A stretch of 64,000 nt of DNA. Origin: Flavobacterium sp. Root186. Its GTDB lineage: Bacteria > Bacteroidota > Bacteroidia > Flavobacteriales > Flavobacteriaceae. Positions 1-7,769 of this stretch are shown here, in pieces. A program made the position numbers and the translations under genes. The stretch's first letter is position 1; each line of letters starts with the position of its first letter. The notes beneath the pieces were generated by a model. The model had not been told where the DNA came from and made no database searches. It worked only from the letters and a program-made list of their open reading frames with translations. Where the stretch lies: the NCBI RefSeq assembly GCF_001428525.1, contig NZ_LMHW01000016.1, forward strand, positions 186,001 to 250,000. Reading direction: 5' to 3'.

Positions 1-947
1 TAAAAATAATATACCGGATCGCCTGTTTTAGCATTAACAACCTGCAAATATTTATTTGCATTCATGCTTACATATCTTAAATAATAAATCTCTTCATTAT
101 TTAAGATTTTCTTTTCTAAATCCTCATCTTTTATAAATTCATACTTATACTTATAATCTTCTAAAAGTTCGTTAAGGTCTTTTTCGTCTCTCAGCTTTTC
201 TGATATTCTCCAAGGACTAAACTCCAGTTTATAAGCTTCAGGAATATACAGCGTATTTTCTTTTAGATTTTTAATTTCGGGAGTAACAAAATCGTCATAA
301 AGTCCGACATTTTCGCCTTTACTAAGAATTTTATTTATTTGCTGAAAATAGTTTTTCAGCATTCCTAAATTGGTATTTGTAAAAGATTTTTCGGTATACA
401 TTCTATCATAAAGAACACCAGCCTTTTCATCAGATCTTGCTACCATCGCATCTGCTAAAAATTTAGAATTAACAGAAAGCGGGGCTCTTGCTACAAAAGA
501 TAAATTTTCATTAAAAAGACTTTTCAGTTTTCTGCTATACTTTTTATCATCTGATTTAAGCTTTGCAAAACCTTTCTCAAATTTTTCCTGATTTAAAAGT
601 TGTATTCCAAAGTTAGTATGAACATAAACAGTACCTTTTCCTGTTACCCTTATATCTCCAAAAAGCTCTGCAAATGAATATGCATCGTCTGCATAACCTG
701 TTATATTAAAATCTTTAAACTCAACTAATTTGTAAGGAGTTACGGTCCAGACTTCTTTTAAAATTTTTTCGTAATCTTCTTTTTGATTTATTTGAGGCAG
801 TACAAAAATTGTAGTTGTAGCCTTAAACTTTTCTAACTCTCCTTTTTCAAATTTTTCGTTTGCTCCTCTATCAGAAGGAGAAACCGAAACCTGAGAATAA
901 TTTTTAACGCTGAAAATCAGCATTACAAATAGTAAAATTCTTTTCAT
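1..947 (-). CDS. Secreted protein of unknown function (3' end outside window)
   Basis: I read an open frame of 315 codons from an ATG at 947-945 to the window edge without a stop, so the C-terminus is missing. The first 18 or so residues (MKRILLFVMLIFSVKNYSQ) look like a Sec signal peptide ending in SQ, typical of Flavobacteria, so the protein is probably periplasmic or outer-membrane associated. The rest is charged, rich in Lys, Glu and Asp, with no motif I recognise, no membrane segments and no Cys. It lies downstream of sdhB on the same strand but is separated from it by a strong hairpin terminator, so it is likely transcribed on its own. That the gene is real is well supported; its function is not known to me. 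Confidence 0.75.
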   Translation of the reverse strand, partial: MKRILLFVMLIFSVKNYSQVSVSPSDRGANEKFEKGELEKFKATTTIFVLPQINQKEDYEKILKEVWTVTPYKLVEFKDFNITGYADDAYSFAELFGDIRVTGKGTVYVHTNFGIQLLNQEKFEKGFAKLKSDDKKYSRKLKSLFNENLSFVARAPLSVNSKFLADAMVARSDEKAGVLYDRMYTEKSFTNTNLGMLKNYFQQINKILSKGENVGLYDDFVTPEIKNLKENTLYIPEAYKLEFSPWRISEKLRDEKDLNELLEDYKYKYEFIKDEDLEKKILNNEEIYYLRYVSMNANKYLQVVNAKTGDPVYYF

Positions 948-996
948 TAAATGATTCTGTTTTTTGGTTATTATTTACGGAATAAATGTAGTACAA

Positions 997-1030
997 AAAA
1001 AACGCATTCAAATTAATGAATGCGTTTTTT
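997..1030 (-). terminator. Rho-independent terminator after sdhB
   Basis: Perfect 14-bp inverted repeat (AAAAAACGCATTCA / TGAATGCGTTTTTT) with a 6-nt loop, 25 bp past the sdhB stop codon. The A and T tracts on both sides would allow it to work in either direction. It separates the sdh operon from the secreted-protein gene. Confidence 0.85.
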
Positions 1031-1055
1031 AAATATACTAAATTGTTGTATTCCC

Positions 1056-1802
1056 TTATCCTTTCAAGCTTGCTGCTAAATACTCACGGTTCATACGTGC
1101 GATATTTTCAAGCGAAATTCCTTTTGGACATTCGATTTCGCAAGCCCCTGTATTGGTACAGTTTCCGAAACCTTCTAAATCCATTTGGTGAACCATGTTT
1201 AACACACGGTCAACTGCTTCAACTTTACCTTGTGGTAATAATGCATATTGAGAAACTTTTGCAGAAACGAATAACATTGCTGAAGAGTTTTTACAAGTTG
1301 CTACACAAGCACCGCAACCAATACAAGCTGCTGCATCAAATGATTTATCTGCATCGTGTTTGTTGATTGGAATTGTATTGGCATCAATTGTATTTCCTGA
1401 AGTATTTACAGAGATAAATCCTCCTGCATGTTGAATTCTGTCAAAAGAACTTCTGTCAACCACTAAATCTTTAATTACAGGGAAAGCTTTTGCTCTAAAC
1501 GGCTCGATAAAAATCGTGTCACCATCTTTAAACATACGCATGTGTAACTGACAAGTTGTAACACCTCTGTCTGGTCCGTGTGCTTCACCGTTGATGAATA
1601 AAGAACACATTCCGCAGATTCCTTCACGACAATCGTGGTCAAATGCTACTGGCTCTTCTCCTCTATTGATTAATTGTTCGTTAAGAACATCAAGCATTTC
1701 AAGGAAAGACATATCTGGTTCAATTCCATCAATAGGATATTCTACAATCCCTCCTTTATCTTGAGCGTTTTTTTGACGCCATATTTTTAATGTAAGTTTC
1801 AT
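1056..1802 (-). CDS. sdhB: Succinate dehydrogenase/fumarate reductase iron-sulfur subunit
   Basis: Electron-transfer subunit of respiratory complex II, passing electrons from the FAD of SdhA through three Fe-S clusters to menaquinone at the membrane. The 248-residue length is normal. An N-terminal ferredoxin-like domain carries the [2Fe-2S] ligands (CREGICGMC, then a later Cys in TTCQLH). The C-terminal domain has CIGCGACVATC and CTNTGACEIECPKG, the ligand sets for the [4Fe-4S] and [3Fe-4S] clusters. It is the last gene of sdhC-sdhA-sdhB. The 95-bp gap to sdhA is unusually long for this operon and is filled by a repeat. The start is the ATG giving MKLTLKIWR, as in other Bacteroidota. Confidence 0.97.
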   Translation of the reverse strand: MKLTLKIWRQKNAQDKGGIVEYPIDGIEPDMSFLEMLDVLNEQLINRGEEPVAFDHDCREGICGMCSLFINGEAHGPDRGVTTCQLHMRMFKDGDTIFIEPFRAKAFPVIKDLVVDRSSFDRIQHAGGFISVNTSGNTIDANTIPINKHDADKSFDAAACIGCGACVATCKNSSAMLFVSAKVSQYALLPQGKVEAVDRVLNMVHQMDLEGFGNCTNTGACEIECPKGISLENIARMNREYLAASLKG

Positions 1803-1816
1803 ACCTTTTTCGTTTG

Positions 1817-1890
1817 AAAGTCATAAAGTCGAAAGTCGAAAGTCGCTTGGCACATTTTGCCTTTTGACTTTAAGACTTTGGGCTTTCGAC
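1817..1890. repeat. AAAGTC-type intergenic repeat inside the sdh operon
   Basis: The sdhA-sdhB gap holds tandem-like AAAGTC units in one direction (1817-1837) and GACTTT/CTTTCGAC units in the other (1861-1890), giving an imperfect inverted repeat. The 21 bases at 1817-1837 recur exactly, in reverse complement, at 37262-37282 between porZ and recO. It is therefore a dispersed element and not an sdh-specific site. Confidence 0.75.
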
Positions 1891-1897
1891 CAAATTC

Positions 1898-3898
1898 TTA
1901 TTTATAACTTCTTTGAACTAATTTAATGTTTTCGTAATTAAGAGGTTCTTTGTGTAATACGGCGTCACTTGGTTTTCCTTTGTATTCCCAAGCTGCAACG
2001 TATGCAAAGTTATCATCATCACGAAGTGCTTCACCTTCTTCTGTTTGGTATTCCTCACGGAAGTGACCACCACAAGATTCGTTACGGTGTAAAGCATCTT
2101 TCGCGAACAATTCTCCTAATTCTAAGAAATCGGCAACACGAGTTGCTTTTTCTAATTCCTGATTAAATTCGTAAGCACTTCCAGGAACTTTTACATCTTT
2201 ATAAAACTCTTCACGTAAAGCAGCAATTTCTTCGATAGCTTCAGTTAAACCTTTAGCATTACGAGCCATACCTACTTTATCCCACATAATTTTACCTAAT
2301 TTTTTGTGGAAATAATCTACAGAATGAGTTCCGTTATTATTGATAAATTTATTAATTTGATCAACAACCGCTTTTTCAGCTTCAACGAATTCTGGTAAGT
2401 CTGTAGAAATTTCTCCCATTTTAATATCCGGAGCTAAATAATCTCCAATAGTATATGGTAATACGAAATATCCATCAGCTAAACCTTGCATTAAAGCAGA
2501 AGCTCCAAGTCTGTTTGCTCCGTGATCAGAGAAGTTAGATTCTCCAATTGAGAAACATCCAGGAATTGTAGTCATTAAGTTATAATCAACCCAAGTTCCA
2601 CCCATTGTGTAGTGAACTGCTGGGTAAATCATCATTGGTGTTGTATAAGGATCTTCGTCAACGATTTTGTAATACATCTGGAATAAGTTTCCGTATTTAC
2701 TTTTCACTATCGCAGCTCCTAATTTAGTTACCAAAGCAGCATCTTTATCATCTAAACCTTTTACGTAAGCATCTTCAGTTCCGTAACGTTTAATTGCTGC
2801 TGCGAAGTCTAAGTAAACTGCTTCACCCGTTTTGTTAACTCCAAAACCAGCATCACATCTTTCTTTAGCCGCACGAGATGCAACGTCACGAGGAACTAAG
2901 TTACCAAACGCAGGGTATCTTCTTTCTAAGAAATAATCTCTTTCTTCTTCAGATAAGTCTGTTGCTTTTTTCTTTCCTTCACGAATTGCCTGAGCATCTT
3001 CTAATTTTGCAGGAACCCAAATACGACCGTCATTACGTAAAGATTCAGACATCAAAGTCAGTTTTGACTGATGATCTCCTGAAACCGGAATACATGTTGG
3101 GTGAATTTGTGTATAGCAAGGATTTGCGAAAAACGCTCCTTTTTTATGAATTTTCCAAGCTGCTGTTGCGTTACTTCCCATAGCATTTGTTGAAAGGAAA
3201 AATACGTTTCCGTATCCTCCAGAACCAACTACTACCGCGTGAGCAGAATGTCTTTCTATTTCTCCAGTGATTAAGTTACGAGCGATAATACCTCTCGCTT
3301 TTCCGTTCACGATTACAATGTCAAGCATTTCGTGACGGTTGTACATTTTAATTTTTCCACGACCAATCTGACGGTTCATTGCAGAATAAGCTCCTAACAA
3401 TAATTGCTGTCCAGTTTGCCCTTGTGCGTAAAATGTACGAGAAACCAAAGTTCCTCCAAAAGAACGGTTATCTAAAAGTCCGCCATATTCACGAGCCAAT
3501 GGTACCCCTTGAGCCACACACTGGTCAATAATATTAGCCGAAACTTCAGCCAAACGGTGAACGTTTGCCTCACGTGCACGGTAGTCACCTCCTTTTACAG
3601 TATCGTAGAACAATCTGTAAACCGAGTCACCATCACCTTTATAATTTTTTGCAGCATTGATACCTCCTTGTGCAGCAATAGAGTGCGCACGACGAGGTGA
3701 ATCCTGAAAACAAAATGCTTTTACGTTATACCCTAACTCAGCTAAAGTAGCCGCAGCAGAACCTCCAGCTAAACCAGTACCAACTACGATAATATCTAGA
3801 TTACGTTTGTTAGCAGGGTTTACTAAATTAATATGATCTTTATAATTTGTCCATTTATCCGCTATAGGACCATTTGGAATTTTTGAATCTAATGCCAT
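1898..3898 (-). CDS. sdhA: Succinate dehydrogenase/fumarate reductase flavoprotein subunit
   Basis: Catalytic subunit of complex II: oxidises succinate to fumarate (or the reverse) with covalently bound FAD, on the cytoplasmic face of the membrane. The N-terminus has the dinucleotide fold VVGTGLAGGSAAATLAELG (about residues 38-56). The FAD-linking His is in AHSIAAQGGINAA. Substrate-site segments such as HPTCIP and the Arg of SRAAKERCD are present. The length of 666 residues fits the long Bacteroidota form. It starts 11 bp after sdhC, so the two are clearly co-transcribed. Confidence 0.97.
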   Translation of the reverse strand: MALDSKIPNGPIADKWTNYKDHINLVNPANKRNLDIIVVGTGLAGGSAAATLAELGYNVKAFCFQDSPRRAHSIAAQGGINAAKNYKGDGDSVYRLFYDTVKGGDYRAREANVHRLAEVSANIIDQCVAQGVPLAREYGGLLDNRSFGGTLVSRTFYAQGQTGQQLLLGAYSAMNRQIGRGKIKMYNRHEMLDIVIVNGKARGIIARNLITGEIERHSAHAVVVGSGGYGNVFFLSTNAMGSNATAAWKIHKKGAFFANPCYTQIHPTCIPVSGDHQSKLTLMSESLRNDGRIWVPAKLEDAQAIREGKKKATDLSEEERDYFLERRYPAFGNLVPRDVASRAAKERCDAGFGVNKTGEAVYLDFAAAIKRYGTEDAYVKGLDDKDAALVTKLGAAIVKSKYGNLFQMYYKIVDEDPYTTPMMIYPAVHYTMGGTWVDYNLMTTIPGCFSIGESNFSDHGANRLGASALMQGLADGYFVLPYTIGDYLAPDIKMGEISTDLPEFVEAEKAVVDQINKFINNNGTHSVDYFHKKLGKIMWDKVGMARNAKGLTEAIEEIAALREEFYKDVKVPGSAYEFNQELEKATRVADFLELGELFAKDALHRNESCGGHFREEYQTEEGEALRDDDNFAYVAAWEYKGKPSDAVLHKEPLNYENIKLVQRSYK

Positions 3899-3909
3899 TA
3901 TAATTGATA

Positions 3910-4575
3910 TTAATTATTGAAATGATGAAATAATGCGATAATTACGAAAGCGGCCGGCACTACAACTGCAAACCATAAACCCACTTTGCTTAAGAATCGA
4001 GAATATTTGTTGTGCATTCCCATTGATTGAAGAGAAGATGCAAATCCGTGCCATAAGTGAAATCCTAAAAGGATAAAAGATACACAGTACAATCCTGTAC
4101 GTACCGGACTATGAAATTTATGAACTAACTCTCCATAATACCTTGTAGCATCTGGAGCTGTCCCTGCTATATATTTATAGCCAAGTTCAGGAAACCAGAA
4201 ATCATAAAAATGCAATCCTAAGAAAGCCAAAATAACCAATCCAGAAATAATCATATTTCTAGAACTCCAAGAAGCATTTGCTGCTCCGTTGTATTTTGCA
4301 TATGCAATTGGTCTTGCAGCGCTGTTTTGAGCAGTAAGTACAAATCCCATTACGAAATGTAAAATTACCCCGAATGCCAAAACTGGCTGCATTACATATT
4401 GTATCAGCGGATTGTAACCCATAAAATGAGAAACTTCGTTGAATACATCCTCACTAATAATAGAAATAAAATTTAAGGAAACATGCAGCGCTAAAAACGT
4501 GATTAAGAATATTCCCGAAAGAGCCATAGCTACTTTCTTTAAGATGGAAGCATTCAATAGTGCAGATTGTGCCAT
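3910..4575 (-). CDS. sdhC: Succinate dehydrogenase cytochrome b subunit (5 TM, type B)
   Basis: Membrane anchor of complex II that carries haem b and hands electrons to menaquinone. The 221 residues contain five hydrophobic segments (about 12-35, 60-82, 108-128, 150-175 and 190-215), with membrane His residues at or near these helices (LHVSLNF, LHFVMGF, LHFYDFW, FHLWHGF). This is the single-subunit, di-haem pattern of B-type succinate:quinone reductases, so no sdhD is expected. It is the first gene of the operon. A TTG-N20-TATTTTTG promoter lies about 35-65 bp upstream, and a cluster of TACGTA palindromes lies further upstream. Confidence 0.95.
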   Translation of the reverse strand: MAQSALLNASILKKVAMALSGIFLITFLALHVSLNFISIISEDVFNEVSHFMGYNPLIQYVMQPVLAFGVILHFVMGFVLTAQNSAARPIAYAKYNGAANASWSSRNMIISGLVILAFLGLHFYDFWFPELGYKYIAGTAPDATRYYGELVHKFHSPVRTGLYCVSFILLGFHLWHGFASSLQSMGMHNKYSRFLSKVGLWFAVVVPAAFVIIALFHHFNN

Positions 4576-4608
4576 AAGTGTTTAAGTAGTTTGTTTTAAA
4601 AAATTAGA

Positions 4609-4639
4609 CAAAAATAACTCAATTAACAAAGAACTACAA
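4609..4639 (-). promoter_or_regulatory. Bacteroidota-type promoter of sdhCAB
   Basis: On the minus strand the -33 element TTG (4639-4637) is followed after 20 nt by TATTTTTG (4616-4609), a perfect match to TAnnTTTG. This places the transcription start roughly 25-30 nt upstream of the sdhC ATG. Confidence 0.7.
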
Positions 4640-4676
4640 CCATTTCGTTGTTATTTATAATGATTTTAAAATAGGC

Positions 4677-4698
4677 TACGTATACGTATTTTTACGTA
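4677..4698. promoter_or_regulatory. TACGTA palindrome cluster upstream of sdhC
   Basis: TACGTATACGTA (4677-4688) is a perfect 12-bp palindrome and is followed by another TACGTA at 4693-4698. It lies about 38 bp upstream of the sdhC -33 element and about 185 bp upstream of the mvaS promoter. In the 356-bp divergent gap it is the only palindrome I see outside the promoters. An operator for a dimeric regulator is an inference from symmetry and position. Confidence 0.35.
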
Positions 4699-4882
4699 TA
4701 AATTTATTTTTAATAATAAATAATTTAGTATAAAAAAGTTTAAAAAACTGCTTTAGAGCGATTTCAGACTAATTTCAATACTTATAAGATTCTTAAAAAT
4801 TATCATATTGATATTTTATTCAAAGTTTTGATTTGTTTTCTTCAAAAGTACCAGCTGTACATAATTTTATCTAAGCAAAAAA

Positions 4883-4912
4883 TTGTCATTCCATAACATA
4901 GTTTTACCTTTA
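4883..4912 (+). promoter_or_regulatory. Promoter of the HMG-CoA synthase gene
   Basis: TTG at 4883-4885, a 19-nt spacer, then TACCTTTA at 4905-4912 (seven of eight matches to TAnnTTTG). The start codon is at 4932, so the leader is short. Confidence 0.6.
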
Positions 4913-4931
4913 GCGGCTCAAAAAAATAAGA

Positions 4932-6293
4932 ATGAAAACAGGAATTGATGCCATCTCTTTTGATGTTGCAAACATACATTTACCCATAAAAACTTTGGCT
5001 GTTGCCAGAAATATTGAGCCGGAAAAATTAGAAAAAGGTCTTGGATTGCTTAAAATGACATTTCCAGATGCTCATCAGGATGCGGTTGTTTTTGGAGCAA
5101 ATGCTTTAACGAAACTAATCACTAACAATAAAATCAACCTAAACGAAATAAGCCGAATTTATGTTGGCACCGAAAGCGGAATCGACAGCTCAAAACCAAT
5201 TGCTTCTTATTTAATTAATTTAATGGAGCAAAAATTTGGCGAAGATGCTTTAGCAGAATGCGATGTTGTAGATTTTACTTTTGCCTGTATTGGCGGCGTT
5301 GATGCTTTGCAAAACTGTCTTGACTTTGTAAAATTAAATCCCGCTAAAAAAGCAATTGTAGTAACAACCGATTTTGCAAAATATGATTTAAATTCGGGTG
5401 GAGAATATACCCAAGGTGCCGGCGCTGTTGCCATCCTGATAACTTCAAACCCAAAAATTATTGCTTTTGATAACGATTGGGCAACGAGCACAAAAGGTGT
5501 TTTTGATTTCTTTAAACCGTACAGAACTATTCCTAAAGAAGACATTACAAAAAATGAAAACAACGATTCTTGGTTTGACAATTTAGAAGCCGAAATCGAA
5601 ATTCATAAAGACCAGCCGGTTTTTGACGGTCAATATTCGAATCAATGTTATATGGATCGTACCCGTAATGCTTACTTTTCATTCAAGAAATTAAAAAATA
5701 CTACCGAAACTCTTTATAACACTTGGCACAGTATCGTGATGCATCTACCATATTCTTTCCAAGGAAGAAGAATGTTATCTGAAATTTATGCTTTAGACAG
5801 TGCCGAAAAAATTATTACCGATGATATTGCGCCTGCAGATTATCAGACAAAACTTAAGGAAGTTGCAAAATCTGATGATTACAGAAAATTTGTAACTGAG
5901 AAATTACAGCCTGCAGAATTAGCTTCGTCATTAATTGGAAACCTTTACACCGGTTCTATTTTCATGGGATTATTATCGACTTTAGCTCATTTTTATGATA
6001 CTAATGCAGCAATTTCAGGAACTAAATTCGGATTCCTGGCTTACGGAAGCGGATCAAAATCGAAAGTTTTTGAAGGAACGATTCAGACAGAATGGAAATC
6101 GGCTTTAGAAAACGTAAAACTTTTTGAAAATTTAGCCGAAAGCATAGAAATTGATTTCAATACTTATGAAAGTCTTCATAAAAAAGAACAAAAACAAAGC
6201 ATAAGAACTCCTAAAAACGAATGGGTTTTGGATCGAATTGAAAAAGAGATTCCTGTTTTGATTGGGGCTCGTTATTATAAATGGGTAGATTAA
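4932..6293 (+). CDS. mvaS: Hydroxymethylglutaryl-CoA synthase
   Basis: Condenses acetyl-CoA with acetoacetyl-CoA to HMG-CoA, the first committed step of the mevalonate route to isoprenoids. The thiolase-fold protein is 453 residues long. It has the three expected catalytic residues: a Glu in GTESGIDSSKP (E81), the acylated Cys in FACIGGVDAL (C119) and the His in VMHLPYSF (near residue 268). It is monocistronic, with its own promoter upstream and a hairpin terminator 34 bp downstream. No other mevalonate gene is in the window. The length is at the long end for bacterial enzymes but normal for Flavobacteria as I know them. Confidence 0.93.
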   Translation: MKTGIDAISFDVANIHLPIKTLAVARNIEPEKLEKGLGLLKMTFPDAHQDAVVFGANALTKLITNNKINLNEISRIYVGTESGIDSSKPIASYLINLMEQKFGEDALAECDVVDFTFACIGGVDALQNCLDFVKLNPAKKAIVVTTDFAKYDLNSGGEYTQGAGAVAILITSNPKIIAFDNDWATSTKGVFDFFKPYRTIPKEDITKNENNDSWFDNLEAEIEIHKDQPVFDGQYSNQCYMDRTRNAYFSFKKLKNTTETLYNTWHSIVMHLPYSFQGRRMLSEIYALDSAEKIITDDIAPADYQTKLKEVAKSDDYRKFVTEKLQPAELASSLIGNLYTGSIFMGLLSTLAHFYDTNAAISGTKFGFLAYGSGSKSKVFEGTIQTEWKSALENVKLFENLAESIEIDFNTYESLHKKEQKQSIRTPKNEWVLDRIEKEIPVLIGARYYKWVD

Positions 6294-6326
6294 AAAATTC
6301 CAATAAAGAAATTCCAAATTCCAATA

Positions 6327-6353
6327 AAAACCGAAGCTTTGCTTCGGTTTTTT
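6327..6353 (+). terminator. Terminator after HMG-CoA synthase
   Basis: AAAACCGAAGC / GCTTCGGTTTT, an 11-bp perfect stem with a 3-nt loop followed by a T run. It is embedded at the start of the 6.3-6.7 kb repeat island. Confidence 0.85.
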
Positions 6354-6375
6354 GTTTTTATACCACAAAGTTTGA

Positions 6376-6512
6376 CATCCTGGACGAAGTCGAAGGACAC
6401 GTTAGCAGCTCTACAAAGATTGTCGATTTTGCAAGCGGAGTTACTTGCTTATCCTTCGACTTCGTCCAGGATGACGAGCTTTGCGCAAAAAAACTTTGTC
6501 AAAGTTTAAAAC
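6376..6512. repeat. Long inverted repeat plus second palindrome in repeat island
   Basis: Perfect 22-bp inverted arms at 6376-6397 and 6452-6473, with cores GGACGAAGTCGAAGGA and TCCTTCGACTTCGTCC, flank a 54-nt interior. Immediately after, CTTTGTCAAAG and CTTTGACAAAG form an 11-bp inverted repeat at about 6494-6512. No convincing gene is present. A 78-codon open frame crosses the region but is built from repeat sequence. Confidence 0.7.
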
Positions 6513-6540
6513 TTTGACAAAGGTCGTCACACATAAATTA

Positions 6541-6666
6541 AATTGCCTCCAGCTTTAGCTGGAGATTAAAAAAGTTCAATATAAATGGCTTTAGCCAAAA
6601 AATAAATATTTAGGCTAAAGCCTTCTCTTTTGTCTCAATGATTCCCCCAGTTAAAACTGGGGGCTA
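6541..6666. repeat. Two head-to-head copies of the GGCTAAAGCC-hairpin repeat
   Basis: The plus-strand copy has GGCTAAAGCC at 6613-6622, a 21-nt spacer, CCCCCAGTT-AA-AACTGGGGG (6644-6663), then CTATT. The minus-strand copy has GGCTAAAGCC at 6596-6587, a 21-nt spacer, a 9-bp stem based on CTCCAGCT-AA-AGCTGGAG (with one wobble pair) and then CAATT. The two conserved heads face each other across 16 nt. A third copy is at 44257-44312. Confidence 0.75.
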
Positions 6667-6679
6667 TTGAAATATTTAA

Positions 6680-7117
6680 TTACTTATAAATCGTAAACTT
6701 ATTATGACTTAAAGTAAAACCCAGATTCTCATAAATCGCAACGTTTTCTACTCTTTTGCGGTTTGTTGTGACTTCAATATTTTTTAAATTATTTTGATCT
6801 GCAAAATTCTTAATCTCACTGATTAATAAACATCCAACGCCTTGACCGCGGCATTTTTGATGAATAAAAAACTCCTGAATCTCGCCAACCAATCCGCAAT
6901 GATGGAGAAGATTTTGAGTATGAAAACTGATAAACCCTAAACCTTCATTTTCGTTTTCGGCAATTAGATATAGATTTTTGGGGTTTGAAATGTTTTCATT
7001 GAAAATTTCCTTGAAAACTTTAAAATTTAAGGTTTCATTTTCGAGTTCGCAGATTGCTTTGTAAATAAAGTCTAGATCTTGTTTTTCTATTTTCCTGATT
7101 TGAATTTCCGTTCCCAT
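6680..7117 (-). CDS. GNAT-family N-acetyltransferase
   Basis: Single-domain acetyl-CoA-dependent acyltransferase of 145 residues. The acetyl-CoA loop is visible as CRGQGVGCLLISEIKNFA (motif A, about 88-105), followed by the C-terminal NVAIYENLGF segment typical of the fold. Beta-strand 4 is LGFISFHTQ. The substrate cannot be told from sequence. It is the last of three minus-strand genes with very short gaps (6 bp to the preceding gene), so it is probably co-transcribed with the UBA-like and membrane proteins. Confidence 0.85.
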   Translation of the reverse strand: MGTEIQIRKIEKQDLDFIYKAICELENETLNFKVFKEIFNENISNPKNLYLIAENENEGLGFISFHTQNLLHHCGLVGEIQEFFIHQKCRGQGVGCLLISEIKNFADQNNLKNIEVTTNRKRVENVAIYENLGFTLSHNKFTIYK

Positions 7118-7123
7118 TTCTAA

Positions 7124-7738
7124 TTATAGATTACCATAAACTACAATATAATCAGCATAAGTCAATTTACCATTTAACCAATTGGTTAGTTCTGTCAAAA
7201 AACTTTGAATTTGCTCATCATCGCTTTGGATTTGGTTTATTGTTTTCACAATTTGCACGCAGGTTTTATTGTCAAAAAAGTTATGTCCCAAAACATCAAA
7301 TTTATTCTCGATCGTATCATTCCATGGGTTTTTTAAAGGAAAAACCGATTGGAATTTTTCTAAAACAATATCAAAATCCTCTGTTTGAATAAACACATCA
7401 TTTCTTTTAGCTGTTTTATAAAATTCTCCATTAGCATTTTCGGACCATAAAATAAAGCCAATTTTTGAATACGCTGCTTTTCCAGTTGCAATTATTACTT
7501 GTTTCTGATTAATTCTTTCAACGGCTTTTGTTATATCATAATTGCAAATTTGATAATTATCTTTTGCGGTTTCATAATCGCATTCAGCTTTATCACAAAT
7601 TCTTAAAATATTACTATCATGAAATTCTTGTTCACACAACTCAATATTATGATTGTTCTTTTTAAGCAGTTCCAATGCTGTATTTAAAGGCACTGGGATT
7701 TTTTCTCTCAATATTTTTATTTTTTCATTATTCATCAC
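7124..7738 (-). CDS. Unknown protein with two N-terminal UBA/TS-N-like repeats
   Basis: 204 residues, soluble, function unknown. Residues about 5-40 (REKIPVPLNTALELLKKNN and following) read like the three-helix UBA/TS-N domain found at the N-terminus of elongation factor Ts. Residues about 44-76 (ICDKAECDYETAKDNYQ, then YDITKAVERI) look like a second copy. The remaining 125 residues are mixed alpha/beta with no motif I know; ATGKAAYSK resembles a phosphate loop only superficially. It is flanked by 6-bp and 31-bp gaps in a three-gene string. The domain reading is by eye and moderate in strength. Confidence 0.6.
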   Translation of the reverse strand: MMNNEKIKILREKIPVPLNTALELLKKNNHNIELCEQEFHDSNILRICDKAECDYETAKDNYQICNYDITKAVERINQKQVIIATGKAAYSKIGFILWSENANGEFYKTAKRNDVFIQTEDFDIVLEKFQSVFPLKNPWNDTIENKFDVLGHNFFDNKTCVQIVKTINQIQSDDEQIQSFLTELTNWLNGKLTYADYIVVYGNL

Positions 7739-7769
7739 AACCTAATAAATCTCTATTTTTTTTCTAAAC

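Noticed and set aside
1016..1366. 116-codon plus-strand open frame over sdhB
   Set aside because: Antisense to the conserved Fe-S coding sequence; composition and lack of motif mark it as a shadow.
1817..1890. Possible short CRISPR array (AAAGTCG units)
   Set aside because: Units are about 9 bp, without spacers of constant length, and recur elsewhere singly; no cas genes.
6281..6517. 78-codon plus-strand open frame after HMG-CoA synthase
   Set aside because: Runs through a terminator, a TTCCAA repeat and a long inverted repeat; the predicted protein is repeat sequence read as codons.
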